From contig NZ_CABFMN010000044.1 in the NCBI RefSeq assembly GCF_901875635.1, positions 39,753-103,752 of the forward strand: DNA of 64,000 nucleotides, in the 5' to 3' direction. Numbering within the stretch: position 1 is the stretch's first letter; every line of letters begins with the position of its first letter. The position numbers and the translations under genes are program-made. Source of the DNA: Xylophilus ampelinus (GTDB lineage: Bacteria; Pseudomonadota; Gammaproteobacteria; Burkholderiales; Burkholderiaceae_C). The notes under the pieces were generated by a model. It did not search any database. It saw nothing but the letters and a program-made list of their open reading frames with translations, and had not been told where the DNA came from. Shown piece by piece: positions 45,680 through 53,493 of this stretch.

Positions 45680-47074
45680 TCAATGGGAGTGGCCGCCATG
45701 CCCGGAGGGCTTGCGCACGCTGGCGCCGGGCGCGTCGGTCGTCGCGGCAGGTGCTCGCTCCTGGCGCACTGCAGTCGGCGCGCGGTCGTCCGGCACCTCG
45801 CGCGCGACGGTGCCGGCCGGGTGCCTGAACCAGCCCGGGTCGCGGTAGTCGCCCGGCTTCTGGCCCGCGCGCACCTTCAGCAGCGTGAACATGCCGCCCA
45901 TCTCCGCCGGGCCGAAGGGGCCCTGGCCGGCCATCATGGGCAGCGTGTTGTCGGGCAGCGGCATCTCCATGGCACCCATGTCGGCCATGCCCTTGTCGCC
46001 CATCACCATGTAGTCGGGCACGAGCTTCTGGATCTTCGCGACCAGGTCCTTCTGCTCGACGCCGATCATGGTCGGCACCTCGTGCCCCATCGGCCCCATC
46101 GTGTGGTGGCTCTTGTGGCAGTGGAAGGCCCAGTCGCCGGCTTCGTCGGCAACGAACTCCACCTGCCGCATCTGGCCGACCGCGATGTCGGCCGTCACCT
46201 CGGGCCAGCGGGCCGAGGGCGGCACGGGCCCGCCGTCGGTGCCCGTCACCTCGAACTCGTGGCCGTGCACGTGGATGGGGTGGTTGGTCATGGTGAGGTT
46301 GCCCACGCGGATGCGTACCCGGTCGCCGCGCCGCACGTTCATCGAATCGATGCCGGGGAACACGCGGCTGTTGAAGGCCCAGGTGTTGAAGTCGGTCATC
46401 GTGTTGACCTTGGGCGTGGCGCTGCCGGGCTCGACGTCGAAGGCGCCGAGCAGGAAGCAGAAGTCGCGCTGCACGCGAGCAATGGCCGGATGCGCGCGAT
46501 CTCGCGGGTGCGTGACCCAGAAGCCCATCATGCCCATCGCCATCTGCACCATCTCGTCGGCATGCGGGTGGTACATGAAAGTGCCGGGGCGCCGTGCGGT
46601 GAACTCGTAGACGAAGGTCTTGCCCGGCGGAATGTGCGGCTGCGTGATGCCGCCCACCCCGTCCATGCCGTTGGGCAGGCGCTGGCCGTGCCAGTGCACG
46701 GTGGTGTGCTCGGGCAGCCGGTTGGTGACGAAGATGCGCACGCGGTCGCCCTCGACCACCTCGATGGTCGGCCCCGGCGACTGGCCGTTGTAGCCCCACA
46801 TGTTGACCTTGAAGCCCGGCGCCATCTCGCGCACGACGGGTTCGGCCACGAGGTGGAATTCCTTGACGTTGCCGTTCATGCGCCAGGGCAGGGTCCAGCC
46901 GTTGAGCGTGACCACCGGGTCGTAGGGACGGCCGTCGGGCGGCACCAGCGGCGGCGCGGTGGCCGCGGAGTTCTGCGCGGGGGCTTCGGGCACGGCAGCG
47001 AGCGCGACGCGGCTGACGGCTGCGGCGGCAACGGCGCCACCCACGGCACCGGAGAAGAAGCGTCGGCGGTCCAT
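45680..47074 (-). CDS. multicopper oxidase (CopA/CueO-like)
   Basis: 464 residues with a twin-arginine-type signal (MDRRRFFSGAVGG). Copper ligands: HWHG (His127, His129), HPHAD (His169, His171), HPIHVHGHEF (His265, His268, His270) and HCHKSHHTMGPM (His318, Cys319, His320, His324, Met329), a complete T1/T2/T3 set. It probably oxidises Cu(I) to the less toxic Cu(II) in the periplasm. The tail is Met- and His-rich (MGDKGMADMGAMEM; GHGGHSH), a likely extra copper-binding arm. Its ATG overlaps the TolC-family stop (TGATG). The cupredoxin gene follows by 29 bp. Confidence 0.93.
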   Translation of the reverse strand: MDRRRFFSGAVGGAVAAAAVSRVALAAVPEAPAQNSAATAPPLVPPDGRPYDPVVTLNGWTLPWRMNGNVKEFHLVAEPVVREMAPGFKVNMWGYNGQSPGPTIEVVEGDRVRIFVTNRLPEHTTVHWHGQRLPNGMDGVGGITQPHIPPGKTFVYEFTARRPGTFMYHPHADEMVQMAMGMMGFWVTHPRDRAHPAIARVQRDFCFLLGAFDVEPGSATPKVNTMTDFNTWAFNSRVFPGIDSMNVRRGDRVRIRVGNLTMTNHPIHVHGHEFEVTGTDGGPVPPSARWPEVTADIAVGQMRQVEFVADEAGDWAFHCHKSHHTMGPMGHEVPTMIGVEQKDLVAKIQKLVPDYMVMGDKGMADMGAMEMPLPDNTLPMMAGQGPFGPAEMGGMFTLLKVRAGQKPGDYRDPGWFRHPAGTVAREVPDDRAPTAVRQERAPAATTDAPGASVRKPSGHGGHSH

Positions 47075-48594
47075 CAGTGGCCCCCTCCTGCGGTGGCGAC
47101 CGCGTCGCCGTCGCCTTGCAGCGCCGACAGCCCGGCGGGCGAGGCGCCCGTGAGGGCGAGCAGCAGGTCGGTGTCGGCCAGCCAGAAGTCGCGCTGGGCG
47201 GCCATCGCGGCGTTCACCGCCAGGGCGCTGGCGCGTGCTTCGGCCAGCAGCTCCCACACGCTGGCCAGCATGCCGTTGTAGCGCAGCAGCATCTCGTCGT
47301 TGACCTTCCGGCGCAGCGGCAGCACCTCGGCCTGGTAGCGGTGCGCCACCTGCCACGCGTTCTGCCACGCGGCGTGTGCCTCGCGCGCCTCGCTCGCGGC
47401 CTGCACGGCGGTGGCGCGCACGCGCGCGGCCGATTGCAGGTGGAGCGCCTCGGCCCGCGCGCTGCGTGCCTGGCCCCAGTCGAAGAGCGGGATCGGCAGC
47501 GAGAGTTCGACGCCGCGCTCGGTGCTGCGCCCGCGCCCGGCGTCGTTGGCGAAGCTGCTGTTGCGCACGGCGCCGATCTCCAGCGCGTCGACGAAGCGGG
47601 TGGCCTGCGTCAGGCCCTGGGCGTCGGCCGTGGCACGCAACTGCGCCTGCGCCGCGCGCACGTCGAGCCGTTCGCGCAACGCCGTCGCCTCCACCTCGGA
47701 GCGCTCGGGCAGCGACGCGGGCAGCGGCGGCAGGCGGTCGGGCAGGCGGTACGAAGCCTGTTCGCGCGACAGGCCGAGCAGGCGCGTGAGCTGCTCGCGG
47801 CTGGCGATGGCGGCCTGCTCGGCGCGTGCGAGCTGCGCCGCCGCGTCGGCCTGCAGCAGTTCCTCGCGCGTGCGCTGCAGCGCGCTCCAGTTGCCGGCCT
47901 GGGCCATGCGCTGCGCCAGTGCGGCGCCGGTGTCCGCGGCGTCGCGGGCATCGCGCAGGTAGGCCACGCCCTGCTGCGCCGCCACGGCCCGCACCCAGGC
48001 CCGGCGGGTGTCGGCCGCCAGCTGCGCGATCTGCTGCGCCGCCTCGAGCCGTGCCACCTCGTGGCGCTGCCCCGCCCAGCGAGCCTGCCAGGGCAGGGTG
48101 AGCAGGCCCAGCACGTCGAAGCCCAGCGCGCGGTCGATCTCCAGCCGCCGGCCCTCGCGCAGCCTGCCGAAGCTCAACACGGGATTGGGCAGCGTCGCGG
48201 CCTGCGCGCGTTCGGCGTCGCTCAGCTGCAGCGTGGCGAAGGCCTGCTGCACGCGGGGACTCTGCAGCAGCGCGATGCGCACTGCGGCCTGGGGGTCGAG
48301 TGGCTCGCGCAGCAGCGCCTCGACGGCGGCGCGGCTGCCGTCATCGGGCGCCGGCTGGGCACGGGCATCGCCGGTCAGGGCCGCGGGCGAGGCTGGGCCG
48401 AGCAAGGCTTGCACCGCGTCGCCATCGGCCTGCGGCGCAACGGCCGCACAGCCCGAGAGGACCAGCAGTGCGCCGGCGACCCCTGCCAGATTTTTGAATG
48501 AAAAAGGCCGCCGGCGCCCATGGGACGGGCGCAGCCAGCTATGAATTCGATAGCACTCGGAGCGCGGTGAAGCGCGCGAAGGAAGATGGAACAC
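47074..48594 (-). CDS. TolC-family outer-membrane metal efflux lipoprotein (CzcC-like)
   Basis: About 506 residues. Lipobox LVLSGC followed by two TolC/OEP helical repeats (AVRIALLQSPRVQQAFATL; AAAQLARAEQAAIASREQL; VELSLPIPLFDWGQARSARA). The best start is GTG 48594 with GGAG seven bases upstream; ATG 48618 is an alternative. Either start reads through dispersed repeat R4, which codes for SECYRIHSWLRPSHGRRRPF just before the signal-peptide core. No CzcB/CzcA partners lie nearby; it may dock with pumps elsewhere. TGATG-coupled to the multicopper oxidase. Confidence 0.87.
   Translation of the reverse strand: MFHLPSRASPRSECYRIHSWLRPSHGRRRPFSFKNLAGVAGALLVLSGCAAVAPQADGDAVQALLGPASPAALTGDARAQPAPDDGSRAAVEALLREPLDPQAAVRIALLQSPRVQQAFATLQLSDAERAQAATLPNPVLSFGRLREGRRLEIDRALGFDVLGLLTLPWQARWAGQRHEVARLEAAQQIAQLAADTRRAWVRAVAAQQGVAYLRDARDAADTGAALAQRMAQAGNWSALQRTREELLQADAAAQLARAEQAAIASREQLTRLLGLSREQASYRLPDRLPPLPASLPERSEVEATALRERLDVRAAQAQLRATADAQGLTQATRFVDALEIGAVRNSSFANDAGRGRSTERGVELSLPIPLFDWGQARSARAEALHLQSAARVRATAVQAASEAREAHAAWQNAWQVAHRYQAEVLPLRRKVNDEMLLRYNGMLASVWELLAEARASALAVNAAMAAQRDFWLADTDLLLALTGASPAGLSALQGDGDAVATAGGGH
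48499..48554 (-). repeat. dispersed repeat R4 (Comamonadaceae-type), inside a coding region
   Basis: GCTATCGAATTCATAGCTGG then CTGCGCCCGTCCCATGGGCGC and CGGCGGCCTTTTTCATT on the minus strand. Contains dyads GCTAT-CGAATTC-ATAGC and GCGCCC-N6-GGGCGC. It is translated as the n-region of the CzcC-like lipoprotein signal peptide. Confidence 0.75.
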
Positions 48595-48670
48595 GGGAAC
48601 TCTCCAGCATCGAGACATCGGCGCCGGCACGCAGGCCTGGCGTGCGGCGGACGGACTACGGGTGGGGAGT

Positions 48671-49081
48671 TCAGGAAATGGGCGGCTTCGCGACCCCGCG
48701 CAGCTCGGCGCTGGCGAAGCGAGCCGGTGCCGTGCCCGGTGCGGCGTGGCGCGGCGCCAGCACGGCCGGCGTTGCGGCGCGGTGGGTGGCGGCGACCGAG
48801 TGGCAGATCTGGCAGGCGGTGCAATGCCCGTGGCCATGGCCTGCGGGATGCTCGCTGCCGTGGTGCGCGGTTGCGGGTGCCGCCTGCGCGTCCTCGTGGC
48901 AAGGCGGGGTCGCTGCGTCCGCCTGGCGAGCGAAGCCGGCGTGGTGGGCCGTTTCGGCCTCGGCTGCATGGACGGCCACGGCCTGCATCGCCGGCACCGC
49001 GAGCTCCATCGCCATCGCATCGCCCAGCCAGCCGCGCAGGGGCAGCAGCAGGATCATGAGGGCGAGCAGGAGGCGGCGCAT
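48671..49081 (-). CDS. periplasmic His/Cys-rich metal-resistance protein (CzcI/DUF2946-like)
   Basis: 136 residues. N-terminal hydrophobic signal (RRLLLALMILLLPLRGWLG), then an Ala/His-rich mature part with HHAGFARQAD, HHGSEHPAGHGHGHCTACQICHS and many potential metal ligands; CTACQICH resembles the CxxC-x-x-CH end of CzcI-like regulatory proteins. It lies between the P-type ATPase and the TolC-family gene, the place CzcI usually takes before czcC. Probably buffers or senses Zn/Cd/Cu in the periplasm. Assignment is from pattern and context, not strong homology. Confidence 0.65.
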   Translation of the reverse strand: MRRLLLALMILLLPLRGWLGDAMAMELAVPAMQAVAVHAAEAETAHHAGFARQADAATPPCHEDAQAAPATAHHGSEHPAGHGHGHCTACQICHSVAATHRAATPAVLAPRHAAPGTAPARFASAELRGVAKPPIS

Positions 49082-49128
49082 GGGCAGGATGATAGTGGGC
49101 CGGCCGCCGTGTCAGCGGCGCAAGCCAC

Positions 49129-51231
49129 TCAGGCGCGCGCGGGTGTCGTGTCCAGCGCCTTCAGCAGCCGCAGCCCGTTCGCCACCACCAGCAGGCTCGC
49201 CCCCATGTCGGCGAACACGGCCATCCACATCGTGGCCTGGCCAAAGACCGCGAGGCCGAAGAACACGGCCTTGATCCCCAGCGCCAGCGCGATGTTCTGC
49301 CACAGCACCGCATGCGTGCGGCGCGACAGGCGGATCGTTTCCGCGATGCGCCCGAGGTCGTCGTTCATGATGACCACGTCGGCGGCCTCCATGGCGATGT
49401 CCGTGCCCGCCGCGCCCATGGCGAAACCCAGGTCGGCTTGCGCCAGCGCGGGCGCGTCGTTGATGCCGTCGCCGGTCATGCCGGTCGCGCCGTAGCGCTG
49501 GCGCAGCGCCTGCACGGCCTGCAGCTTGTCCTCGGGCAGCAGGCCGCCGCGGGCGTCGTCGATGCCGGCTTCGCGCGCCACCGCCTGGGCCGTGCTGGGG
49601 TTGTCGCCGGTCAGCATGACGGGCGTCACGCCCAATGCCTTCAGTGCCGCCACGGCCTGCCGCGAGCCGGGCTTGACGGTGTCGGCCACCGCGAACAGGC
49701 CAAGGACCGCGTGTTCGTCGGCCAGCAGCGTGACGGTGCGGCCCTGCTGTTCGTGGGCCGCCAGCGCGGCTTCGAGCTCGGGCGTACACAGCCCGCGCTC
49801 CTCGATCAGCCGGTGGTTGCCGAGCACCAGCATGCGGTCGTCGACACGGCCTTCCACGCCTCGGCCGACCAGCGCACGGAATCCCTCGACGGCGGCGTCG
49901 GTGTGCGGGCTCTCCTGCAGGCCGCCCGCGATCGCCGCCGACACCGGGTGGTCGGAGCGGCCCGCCAGATGCGCGGCATCGGCCGCCGCGCGCGCGCGGT
50001 CGGCACCGCCCCAGGGCTGCCAGTCGACCAGCACCGGCTTGCCGGCGGTGATGGTGCCCGTCTTGTCGAGCGCGACGGCGCGCAGCCTGCGGGCGGTTTC
50101 CAGGTGCACGCCGCCCTTGACGAGGATGCCGCGCCGCGCCGCCGCGGTGAGGCCGCTGACGACCGTGACCGGCGTGGAGATCACCAGCGCGCACGGGCAG
50201 GCGATGACCAGCAGCACCAGCGCCTTGTAGATCGAGGCCAGCCAGGCCGCGCCGAGGAAGAGCGGCGGCACGACGGCAACTGCCACCGCCAGCACGAACA
50301 CCGTGGGCGTGTAGACGGCCGCGAAGCGCTCGACGAAGCGCTGCGTGGGTGCGCGCGAGGCCTGGGCACGCTCCACCGATTCGATGATGCGGTCGAGCGT
50401 GGTGTGGCCTGCGGCGGCGGTCACGCGGATCTCCAGCTCGCCGCCTTGGTTGACGGTGGCGGCGAAGACCGCGTCGCCCACCGCCTTGTCGACCGGGATG
50501 CTCTCGCCGGTGACGCTGGCCTGGTCGATGCTGCTGCTGCCGGCGGTGACGGTGCCGTCCAGCGGCACGCGTTCGCCGGGGCGCACGCGCAGCACGTCGC
50601 CGACGGCCACCTCGGCCGCCGGCACGCGGCGCCACTGGCCGTCGCCGCCGCGCACCTCGGCCTCGTCGGGCGCCAGCGCCATCAGGCCCGAGATGGCATT
50701 GCGCGCGCGGTCGGCGGCCTTGTGTTCGATCAGTTCCGCCAGCGCGTACAGCGCCATCACCATGGCCGCCTCTGGCCACTGGCCGATCACGAAGGCGCCG
50801 GTCACGGCGACCGCCATCAGGGTGTCGATGCCCAGGCGCCCCTTGAGCAGCGACTTCAGCCCGCTTTGGTAGATGCCGATGCCGGCCAGCGCGATCGCCA
50901 CGGCGGCGAGGGCCATGCCGATGCCACGCCACGCGGCCGTCTCGGGCAGCAGCAGGTGGCTCAGTTCGGCGGCCAGCGCCACGACGAGAGCGGCCGCCAG
51001 GCGAGGCCAGCCGGGCAGCGGGCCGTGGTCGTGGCCGTCGTCTGCCCCGTGGCCTTCGGCGCCATGGGCGTGGTCATCGCCGTGGTCGTGATCGTGTGCG
51101 CGGGGCTTGGCCGCTGCCGGGCGCAACGTCACCGGGCCGCCGCAGCAGCCGTCGCCGCACGAAGGCGCGGCCGTCCGGTCGGGGTCGGCGAGAGGAAGCA
51201 GGGCGGCAGGCTGGCGGGGGGAGGCGGACAT
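49129..51231 (-). CDS. heavy-metal P1B-type ATPase (ZntA/CadA-like)
   Basis: 700 residues. Membrane metal site CPC at 345-347, phosphorylation loop DKTGT with Asp389, the HP motif in SDHPVSAAI, GDGINDAPAL hinge, and SVTGESIPVD actuator (TGES). There is no ferredoxin-like HMA domain; instead the first 75 residues hold CGDGCCGG and a His/Asp-rich run (HDHDHGDDHAHG). CPC plus the CadR/PbrR-type regulator indicates export of Zn2+, Cd2+ or Pb2+ to the periplasm. Transcribed from the MerR-type promoter 34 bp upstream. Confidence 0.93.
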   Translation of the reverse strand: MSASPRQPAALLPLADPDRTAAPSCGDGCCGGPVTLRPAAAKPRAHDHDHGDDHAHGAEGHGADDGHDHGPLPGWPRLAAALVVALAAELSHLLLPETAAWRGIGMALAAVAIALAGIGIYQSGLKSLLKGRLGIDTLMAVAVTGAFVIGQWPEAAMVMALYALAELIEHKAADRARNAISGLMALAPDEAEVRGGDGQWRRVPAAEVAVGDVLRVRPGERVPLDGTVTAGSSSIDQASVTGESIPVDKAVGDAVFAATVNQGGELEIRVTAAAGHTTLDRIIESVERAQASRAPTQRFVERFAAVYTPTVFVLAVAVAVVPPLFLGAAWLASIYKALVLLVIACPCALVISTPVTVVSGLTAAARRGILVKGGVHLETARRLRAVALDKTGTITAGKPVLVDWQPWGGADRARAAADAAHLAGRSDHPVSAAIAGGLQESPHTDAAVEGFRALVGRGVEGRVDDRMLVLGNHRLIEERGLCTPELEAALAAHEQQGRTVTLLADEHAVLGLFAVADTVKPGSRQAVAALKALGVTPVMLTGDNPSTAQAVAREAGIDDARGGLLPEDKLQAVQALRQRYGATGMTGDGINDAPALAQADLGFAMGAAGTDIAMEAADVVIMNDDLGRIAETIRLSRRTHAVLWQNIALALGIKAVFFGLAVFGQATMWMAVFADMGASLLVVANGLRLLKALDTTPARA

Positions 51232-51264
51232 GGCTGGCGTTACGGTTTTCGAAGCTGTGCCAGC

Positions 51265-51295
51265 ATTGGAAAGGTTGAAGTCACTTCAAGGTCAA
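51265..51295 (-). promoter_or_regulatory. MerR-type promoter/operator of the P-type ATPase
   Basis: On the minus strand -35 TTGACC (51295-51290), a 19-bp spacer and -10 TCCAAT (51270-51265). The spacer holds the interrupted dyad ACCTTGAAG-TGA-CTTCAACCT. The over-long 19-bp spacer with a centred dyad is the hallmark of promoters that MerR-family activators untwist. It lies between the ATPase and the divergent merR gene. Confidence 0.8.
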
Positions 51296-51298
51296 GCC

Positions 51299-51772
51299 AT
51301 GCCCGCTATCCACCCGCCCGGCCCGCAGGGTTATCGCATCGGCGAAGCCGCCGCCGCCAGCGGCGTGAGCGCCGCCAACATCCGCTACTACGAGAAGCAG
51401 GGCCTGATCGCGCCGCAGGGCCGCGGCGACAACAGCTACCGCTTCTACAGCGACGCCGACGTGCACGCGCTGCGCTTCATCCGCCTGTGCCGGGCCATGG
51501 ACATGTCGCTGGACGAGGTGCGCACGCTGCTCGCGCTCGACCTGCGCCGCAAGGCCGACTGCGACGCCGCCTGCGTCGCGCTGGATGCGCATCTGGGCCA
51601 CGTGCGCGAGCGCCTGCGCGAGCTGCGCACGCTCGAGAAGGACCTGCTGGCGCTGCGCAACAGCTGCGACGGCAGTGACCCGCAGTGTCACATCATCGAG
51701 ACGCTGCACGCGCGGGCCGACGCGCAGCCGGCGGCGGGCGAGCGCGGCTCACCCGCCTCGCGGCACGTCTGA
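51299..51772 (+). CDS. MerR-family heavy-metal regulator (CadR/PbrR-like)
   Basis: 157 residues from an ATG 3 bp beyond the operator. Helix-turn-helix YRIGEAAAASGVSAANIRYYEKQGLIAP, then the long dimer helix. Cys88, Cys123 and Cys130 (KADCDAAC; NSCDGSDPQC) correspond in spacing to Cys77/112/119 of CadR and PbrR, which bind Cd, Pb or Zn. An extra Cys92 follows Cys88. His131 and a short C-terminal tail replace the His-rich tail of some CadR proteins. Activates the divergent ATPase and represses or autoregulates itself. Confidence 0.92.
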   Translation: MPAIHPPGPQGYRIGEAAAASGVSAANIRYYEKQGLIAPQGRGDNSYRFYSDADVHALRFIRLCRAMDMSLDEVRTLLALDLRRKADCDAACVALDAHLGHVRERLRELRTLEKDLLALRNSCDGSDPQCHIIETLHARADAQPAAGERGSPASRHV

Positions 51773-51789
51773 GCTTTGTCAAAAAAGAA

Positions 51790-51854
51790 AAAGTGCAATC
51801 GGGCCGCAGCGCACGGCTGGCGGGCGTTGCAGCCGAATTCGTCACGAACGTGAC
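51790..51854 (-). repeat. second dispersed repeat family, copy B
   Basis: Reads GTCACGTTCGTGACGAATTC to GGCCCGATTGCACTTT on the minus strand; the first 14 bases GTCACG-TT-CGTGAC are a perfect dyad. Pairs with copy A at 27189. It fills the gap between the convergent merR and dhaL genes. Confidence 0.55.
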
Positions 51855-51870
51855 GATCGCGTCAGCCCGT

Positions 51871-52470
51871 TCAGAGGCTCTGGACCATCCGCAGCAGTGC
51901 GACCATGCCGGGGTCGTCCATCCCGATGGTCCTGTCGGCGAACATGCGTGCGCGGCCGATGCGGTTGGGGCGGTCGCGGAAGCTGTCGAGCGCGGCTCGC
52001 GCGGCGTCGCACGCCACGGGACGCAGGGGTGTGCCGTCCGGCGCTTCGGCCAGGGCCTGGCGCACGGCGTGCAGGCTGTCGAGCACGGTCTTGTCGCCCA
52101 GGCTCGCACCGCCGCGGGCCGCCAGCGTGTCGCCGATCTCGCCGAGCAGGGCCGCCAGGGCCGGCCGGTCGAGCGCGTCGGTGCCGGCGCATCGCTTGGC
52201 GGCGGTCATCAGCGCGACCGTCAGCAGGGTGCCGAAGCTCGAACCCGAGGCCTTGGCGCAGGCCTGCGCGCAGCGTCGCAGCATGGCGTCCAGCGGCGCG
52301 CCGGCCATCTCGGGCAGGGCCTGCTCGACCAGCGTGGCGCACTTGTCGAGCGTGGCGCCCAGGTCGGCATCGCCCAGGCGGCCGTCGAGCGCGTTGAGCT
52401 CGGGCGCCGCGCGGTGCACGCCGGCGCACCAGGTCGGCAGTGCGGCGGCCAGGGTCTGCGCGTCGAGCAT
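51871..52470 (-). CDS. dhaL: dihydroxyacetone kinase ADP-binding subunit DhaL
   Basis: 199-residue DhaL/Dak2 domain. NALDGRLGDADLGATLDKC contains the Asp triad that binds Mg-nucleotide, SGSSFGTLLTVALM the nucleotide loop, and GASLGDKTVLDSLHA the conserved Gly-Asp-Lys-Thr block. Forms with DhaK a kinase for dihydroxyacetone or a related ketose; there is no DhaM phosphotransferase nearby. The start overlaps the dhaK stop (TGATG). Last gene of a minus-strand operon whose other members (Bug protein, DapA-like lyase) suggest a carboxylated or deoxy-sugar substrate route. Confidence 0.92.
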   Translation of the reverse strand: MLDAQTLAAALPTWCAGVHRAAPELNALDGRLGDADLGATLDKCATLVEQALPEMAGAPLDAMLRRCAQACAKASGSSFGTLLTVALMTAAKRCAGTDALDRPALAALLGEIGDTLAARGGASLGDKTVLDSLHAVRQALAEAPDGTPLRPVACDAARAALDSFRDRPNRIGRARMFADRTIGMDDPGMVALLRMVQSL

Positions 52471-53468
52471 CAGCGCACGCTCCAGAAGGGGCAGTCGGCC
52501 GGTGCGGCGAGCAGCTGCGCCAGTTCGTCGTCCAGTTTCATCACGCTCAGGGACGCACCGGCCATCTCCATCGAGGTGGCGTAGCGGCCCACCAGCGGAT
52601 GGGCGATCGCGATGCCGCGCTCGTCGAGCACCTGCCGCGCGCGGCGGTAGAGGATGTACAGCTCTTCCAGCGGCGTGGCGCCCAGGCTGTTGACCAGCAG
52701 GGCGATGCGGTCGCCGCGTGCCAGCTGCAGTTCGGGCAGCACGTGGCCGAGCATCTCGTCGACCAGGGCGTCGGCGCTCTTGAGCGGCCCGCGCCAGATG
52801 CCCGGCTCGCCATGGATGCCCATGCCGAATTCCACCTCGGTGTCGGCGATCTCGAAGGAGGCCTTTCCCGATTCGGGCACCACGCAGGGCGTGAGGGCCA
52901 CGCCGATGGAGCGCACGGCGTCGTTGGCCTTGCGGGCCAGCGCCGTCACCTCCTCGAGCGACGCCCCGGCGGCGGCCTTGGCGCCGGCCGCCTTGTAGAC
53001 GAAGACCAGGCCGGCCACGCCGCGGCGCTTCTCGCGCTGGTCGGCCGGCGCGCTGGCCACGTCGTCCGACACGCGCACGGACGCGACCTGCAGCCCTTCC
53101 ATCTCCAGCATCTCGGTCGCCATGTCGAAGTTCATGCGGTCGCCGCCGTAGTTGCCGTACAGCTGGAGCACGCCGGCGCCGCCGTCGGCCGCGCGCGCGG
53201 CGGTCATGCAGTCGTCCATGCGTGGGCCGGCGAACACGTTGCCCACGGCGCAGCTGTCGAGCAGGCCGTCGCCGACGTAGCCCAGGAACACCGGCAGGTG
53301 CCCCGAGCCGCCGCCGGTCACGATGCCCACCTTGCCCGCGACCGGGCCGCGGCTGCGCACGACGACGCGGCCGTCGTCGCCGGCACGGGCGAGTTCGGGA
53401 TGGCACAGCACCAGGCCGTCGAGCATCTCGTCGACGTAGGCCTTCGGGTCGTTGAGGATCTTCTTCAC
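52470..53468 (-). CDS. dhaK: dihydroxyacetone kinase substrate-binding subunit DhaK
   Basis: 332-residue DhaK, GTG start. GIVTGGGSGHLPVFLGYVG is the substrate loop, GNVFAGPRMDD and NYGGDRMNFDMA follow, and MGIHGEPG carries the His that covalently binds the ketone as a hemiaminal. Length is normal (about 330-356). TGATG overlap with dhaL. Dihydroxyacetone, erythrulose or similar short ketoses are possible substrates; the neighbouring DapA-family lyase may supply the ketone from a longer keto acid. Confidence 0.93.
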   Translation of the reverse strand: MKKILNDPKAYVDEMLDGLVLCHPELARAGDDGRVVVRSRGPVAGKVGIVTGGGSGHLPVFLGYVGDGLLDSCAVGNVFAGPRMDDCMTAARAADGGAGVLQLYGNYGGDRMNFDMATEMLEMEGLQVASVRVSDDVASAPADQREKRRGVAGLVFVYKAAGAKAAAGASLEEVTALARKANDAVRSIGVALTPCVVPESGKASFEIADTEVEFGMGIHGEPGIWRGPLKSADALVDEMLGHVLPELQLARGDRIALLVNSLGATPLEELYILYRRARQVLDERGIAIAHPLVGRYATSMEMAGASLSVMKLDDELAQLLAAPADCPFWSVR

Positions 53469-53493
53469 GTTGCGGTGTCCGGGGCGTGTGGGG

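Noticed and set aside
51107..51298. 64-codon upstream extension of the MerR regulator
   Set aside because: Runs through the MerR operator and antisense to the ATPase N-terminus; not conserved family sequence.
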